DNA of 64,000 bases from Siphonodentalium dalli (Eukaryota > Mollusca > Scaphopoda > Gadilida > Siphonodentaliidae): positions 256,225,863 to 256,289,862 of the forward strand of contig CP136064.1 of NCBI GenBank assembly GCA_032622095.1. The letters are read 5' to 3'. Positions 59,601-64,000 of the stretch are shown piece after piece. Below the pieces are notes generated by a model. That model was not told where the DNA came from, made no database searches, and was given only the letters and a program-made list of their open reading frames with translations. Each line of letters begins with the position of its first letter. Positions within the stretch are counted from its first letter, which is position 1. Made by a program: the position numbers and the translations under genes.

Positions 59601-60589
59601 TTGTAACATCTGCTGGGGTACCCCGAGGCACCACATCAAATTTGGTTGAAATATCTAAACCAGAGAACACACATTCGTTTTGCCATTAAATGTGAAAATT
59701 ATGACAAGTGTCATGTTAAACGAACTGCATTGTTTTAAGCTCGGATAAATTTATAACACCATGGCTCGAATATAAATCTCATTATATTATGATTTGACAA
59801 CGAAAACGTTGTTTGAATATAGCCAATTTAACACTGAATGTATGTATGGATATCAAAATTAGGATGAAGAAAGATGGCATCAGAATTTTTAATGCAGCCA
59901 TTGGCCGGCTCAGTCGCTGATTGGTCGAAAATATCCGCTAATAAATATTAAATTGACAGCTGTGAAAAGGTCCCGTCTCCATTTGGGGTTAAACAAAGTT
60001 TGGCCAAATGAAATTTTTATTGGCCATCGACAGCGCGAACACTGTATATTGTGTAATAATATGTTAATAACGGCTGTACTTAAAAAGTAGCTATTCCTGC
60101 CATTTTACACCAACGCAGCATTGGCTTTTTTTCAAATCACTCGGATTATCCAAAACAATGCGAAAACGACAACTTTAGAAAAACATCTGCGGTCAGATGC
60201 TCGTAGCCCGTTTATATATAACCATGGGTATATGCGAGAAATACACAAGGAAACACACTCCACAGTTTGGATCGATAAACCTTGCCCTGTGTATTTTGAT
60301 GTTGCGTTTTTTGACGATCGGTCTTCCGTATCATTTCTACAACACAATTATCATCTTACCAGACAGCACGAATTTACCCTGTGATCGCCACGGAAGCGTT
60401 TTCATTTAGAGTATGGTCAACATTATGCCGCCGGTGCAGTGTATTTTCGGATAGAAAAAAATATACCGATATCAAAAACTAAGTCGCGGGGCACTCCTGG
60501 TTGACTCTGTGATATTTGGCACTCGGAACGCGGCTAGAGGGTTTGCGTTGGTATGGTCTCCACCTTATAATTTCCAACTGCACCCCATC
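59601..60589. other. Non-coding stretch
   Basis: Overlapping frames on both strands at 60121-60409 without motifs. Nothing else recognised. Confidence 0.4.
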
Positions 60590-61010
60590 CCTTGATCCAC
60601 ACCAAACTCACAAGTTTGCGTAATTCAATTTGCACCCCACCCCCTGGGCTTTTGATTTTCCCCAAATGTCCCCTCACAGGCTACTAGATGGTAGCTTATT
60701 TTAAATGGACCAGTAGTATTGTTGCCACTAGCCATTCAGGGGGGGGAGGGGGTGAAAGGATGGTTCGGCCTAGTATGAGAATTTTTGTTAGATCTGAACC
60801 TGACAATTAAAAAATCCTAACATCTAGTGGTATAACGCCAGACACACGGACCGACGATGGTTTGGCCCGATGTGAGAACATTTTGAAATCTGAACATGAA
60901 CATTTGTTCTGTCCTCAAGCTTTCTAATTTGAGGAAATTTTCAACTTGACACCCACCCTAAGGTTTGAAAATTGCAAACTAATGGCCATTTCAGTCCAAA
61001 ATTTTGTAAA
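60590..61010 (+). repeat. Dispersed repeat, copy 2
   Basis: Diverged partner of 3130-3570, in the same word order. Confidence 0.6.
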
Positions 61011-61376
61011 TGAAAGGAAAATACGCAAAATATATAAAATAGAAGTTTTGGAAAAGCAAACTACGAGAATAATTTCAACCTAATTTTAGTGTGAATTTTC
61101 CAACTAATGTTGCATTAGGTTTGACTACAATTGTACGGGGAGTAAGACCTCTGCATAACCACCCCTATCGGCCACCCCATGCTAAGAGCGCGGTCTTGCA
61201 TTCACTGAAGACGAGAAATCGTCGGTACTAAATTATGTTGGAAAACAAGGGTGGCACCCGGGGAGGGGTAAAATTAGTCAGATATTTTAAAGAAGACCAC
61301 AGAGAGCTCTCATAACCACAAAACTACACTAAACCATCCCAATCAACCCAAATTAGATGCAGTCGCATATATATAT

Positions 61377-61433
61377 AGAGGTGAATCGCGACGCGATCAG
61401 GCGTACAGGCGATCAGGCGTACAGGCGTACAAA
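61377..61433. repeat. Short GATCAGGCGTACAGGC repeat
   Basis: Two and a half units in AT-rich flank, just before the 174-bp array. Confidence 0.7.
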
Positions 61434-61704
61434 TTTGCGGTTTTTATATACTAATTCAGAACTCGAGAACCGTTTGACCGATTAGGCTGAATCTTCGTAT
61501 GTGGAACTATTTTGACCCGGGGAATATTTATACGCTACAGACAAGTTCGTGCTGCGTGATCTTGACCTTCAAGCACTTTACATTGAACGCGCATTCCGTG
61601 GAGTAATGGGGATATCCATTTGAAATTTAGTTTGTATAGGTATGAGGACGGAACACTTTTATCTGCTTGCATGGTCACATTCCAAACAGTATTCCCATCA
61701 CGTG

Positions 61705-63970
61705 CAGTTTTGAGAAATGTGGCCCGACCGGTTCACGAACTGGTGTCGTGACCCGGAAAATTCACATATTACGCCATTTAAAGTGGCGACGAGTAAATGT
61801 CACGGCATAACTCGTCGTGATTTTGATAACGCAGTCATAGTGAACCATAGCAAACAGGACTTCCGCTACAAGCAGTTCAGATTTAAAGAAATTGGATCAG
61901 GACGGGTCACGAAATAGAGTCGGGACCCCGGAAATTCATATATTACGCCATTTAATGTGGCGACGAATAAGTATCACGGTACTGCTGGACGTGATATTGA
62001 CAACGCAGCCAGGGTGAACCATTTCAAACCGGATTTCCGCCACATGCAGTTGAGATTTTAAGAAATGGGGTCAGGACGGGGCACGAAATGGAGTCGGGAT
62101 CCCGAAAAAATCATATACTACGCCATTTAAAGTGGCGACGAGTAAATATCACGGCCTTACTCTTCGTGATTTCGACAACACAGACAGGGCAGACAATTCT
62201 GTACAGGATTTCCGCCACAGATAGTTCAGATTTTAAGAAATGGGGTCAGGACGGGGCACGAAATAGAGTCGGGACCTCGGAAATTCACATATTACGCCAT
62301 TTAATGTGGTGACGAGTAAGTATCACGGCCTTACACTTCGTGATTTCGATATCACAGACAGGGCAGGCAATTCTGTATAGGATTTCCGCCACACGCAGTT
62401 GAGATTTTAAGAAATTGGGTCAGGACGGGTCACGAAATAGAGTCAGGACCCCGGAAATTCACATATTACGCCATTAAAATTGGTGAGGAGTAAGTATCAC
62501 GGCCTAACTCTTCGTGATTTCGATATCACAGACAGGGCAGGCAATTCTGTATAGGATTTCCGCCACACGCAGTTCAGATTTTGAGAAATTGGGTCAGGAC
62601 GGATCACGAAATAGAGTCGGGACCCCGAAAATATTGGTGCGGAGTAAGTATAACGTCCTTGCTCTTCGTGATTTCCACAACACAGGCAGGGCAGACAATT
62701 ATGTACAGTATTTCCGCCACACGCAGTTCAGATTTTAAGAAATGGGGTCAGAACGGGTCACGGAATAGAGACGGGACCGAAAATTTACATATTACGCCAT
62801 TAAAATTGGCGACGAGTAAGCACCACGGACTAACTCTTCGTGATTTCTACATCACACATAGGGAAGGCAATTCTGTACAGGATTACCGCCACACGCAGTT
62901 AAGATTTTGAGAAATTGGGTCAGGACGGGTCACGAAATAGAGTCAGGACACCGGAAATTCACATATTACGCAATTAAAATTGGTGACGAGTAAGTATCAC
63001 GGCCAAACTCTTCGTGATTTCGATATCACAGACAGGGCAGGCAATTCTGTACAGGATTTCCGCCACACACAGTTCAGATTTTGAGAAATTGGGTCAGGAC
63101 GGGTCACGAAATAGAGTCGGGACCCCGAAAATTGACATATTACGCCATTAAAATTGGTGAGGAGTAAGTATCACGGCCTAACTCTTCGTGATTTCGATAT
63201 CACAGACAGGACAGGCAATTCTGTATAGGATTTCCGCCACACGCAGTTGAGATTTTGAGAAATTGGGTCAAGACGGGTCACGAAATAGAGTCGGGAGCCC
63301 GAAAATTCACATATCATGCCATTAAAATTGGTGAGGAGTAAGTATCGCGGCCTAACTCTTCGTGATTTCGATATCACAGACAGGGCAGGCAATTCTGTAT
63401 AGGATTTCCGCCACACGCAGTTGAGATTTTGAGAAATTGGATCAGGACGGGTCACGAAATACAGTCAGGATCCCGGAAATTCATATACTACGCCATTTCA
63501 TGTGGTGACGAGTAAGTACAACGTCCTTGCTCTTCGTGGTTTACACAACACAGGCAGAGCAGACAATTCTGTACAGGATTACCGCCACACGCAGTTAAGA
63601 TTTTGAGAAATTGGGTCAGGACGGGTCACGAAATAGAGACGGGACCCCGAAAATTTACATATTACGCCATTAAAATTGGTGAGGAGTAAGTATCACGGCC
63701 TAACTGTTCGTCATTTCTACATCACACATAGGGAATGCAATTCTGTACAGGATTTCCGCCACACGCAGTTAAGATTTTGAGAAATTGGGTCAGGACGGGT
63801 CACGAAATAGAGTCAGGACACCGGAAATTCACATATTACGCCATTAAAATTGGTGAGGAGTAAGTATCACGGCCTAACTCTTCGTGATTTCGATATCACA
63901 GACAGGGCAGGCAATTCTGTATAGGAGTTCCGCCACACGCAGTTGAGATTTTAAGAAATTGGGTCAGGAC
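61705..63970. repeat. ~174-bp satellite, ~13 units
   Basis: GGGTCAGGACGGGTCACGAA recurs about every 174-175 bases (near 61893, 62068, 62243, 62418, 62591, 62743, 62917, 63091 and on). The unit ending near 62743 is ~22 bases short. The first three units are the most diverged, as expected at an array edge. Frames across it are repeat artefacts. The array continues out of the window. Confidence 0.95.
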
Positions 63971-64000
63971 TCTATTTCGTGAGCCGTCCTGACCCAATTT
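63956..64000. repeat. Orientation switch in the satellite
   Basis: AAATTGGGTCAGGAC is followed by the reverse complement of the same satellite segment, ending GTCCTGACCCAATTT. This makes a 15-bp-arm palindrome and reverses the array. Confidence 0.85.

Noticed and set aside
1-64000. LTR retrotransposon
   Set aside because: No paired long terminal repeats, primer-binding site or gag/protease motifs seen. Both RTs are LINE-type.

Overview
This window is AT-rich eukaryotic DNA, probably from a marine invertebrate and most likely a lophotrochozoan such as a mollusc or brachiopod. The placement is inferred from long non-coding stretches, many small inverted-repeat transposons, satellite arrays, frequent ACATGTA words, PHD-finger CR1-like LINEs, a Tc1 element and a Polinton-like fossil. 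No operons, rRNA, tRNA or CRISPR were seen. I can support only one host coding exon with any confidence: 5732-6038 on the minus strand, with a signal peptide and a PAN/apple-like cysteine pattern. A small ORF (369-545) and an unplaced ORF (17639-18022) are possible.

Layout: 1-7 kb holds foldback elements, two TTAA-flanked MITEs and two TA-flanked MITEs around the host exon. 7.2-11 kb is repeat-rich: a GAT microsatellite, a 32-bp satellite with a 356-bp higher-order period, and 21-bp and 13-bp minisatellites. 11-16 kb has MITEs in unremarkable DNA, and 16.2-17 kb is a 30-bp minisatellite that is open in several frames. 19-20.6 kb is a complete Tc1 element whose transposase has one in-frame stop. 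24.1-29.7 kb is a ~4.7-kb CR1-like LINE inserted into a ~130-bp satellite, so both insertion boundaries are visible.

30-39 kb is built from old dispersed repeats that occur twice or three times. One carries a 674-bp inverted-repeat element whose paralogous empty site lies about 2 kb downstream. 39-44.5 kb is AT-rich with several locally duplicated units of about 200-320 bp. A second, 5'-truncated LINE lies on the minus strand at 44.5-46.2 kb. From about 46.8 kb comes a compact cluster with a packaging-ATPase-like gene and zinc-finger genes, a partial Polinton-like fossil, followed by two paralogous acidic small ORFs on the other strand.

52-61 kb is mostly non-coding, with an ACC-rich repeat, a perfect-arm foldback, a 1.18-kb Harbinger-like non-autonomous element and a CRE/YY1/ETS motif cluster. 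61.7-64 kb is a ~174-bp satellite that flips orientation at the very end of the window.

Nothing here works as a pathway. The story is repeat biology: several MITE families with clear target duplications, nested insertions, local tandem amplification, and a palindromic AATAAA-CGCTC-TTTATT word that recurs across the window.
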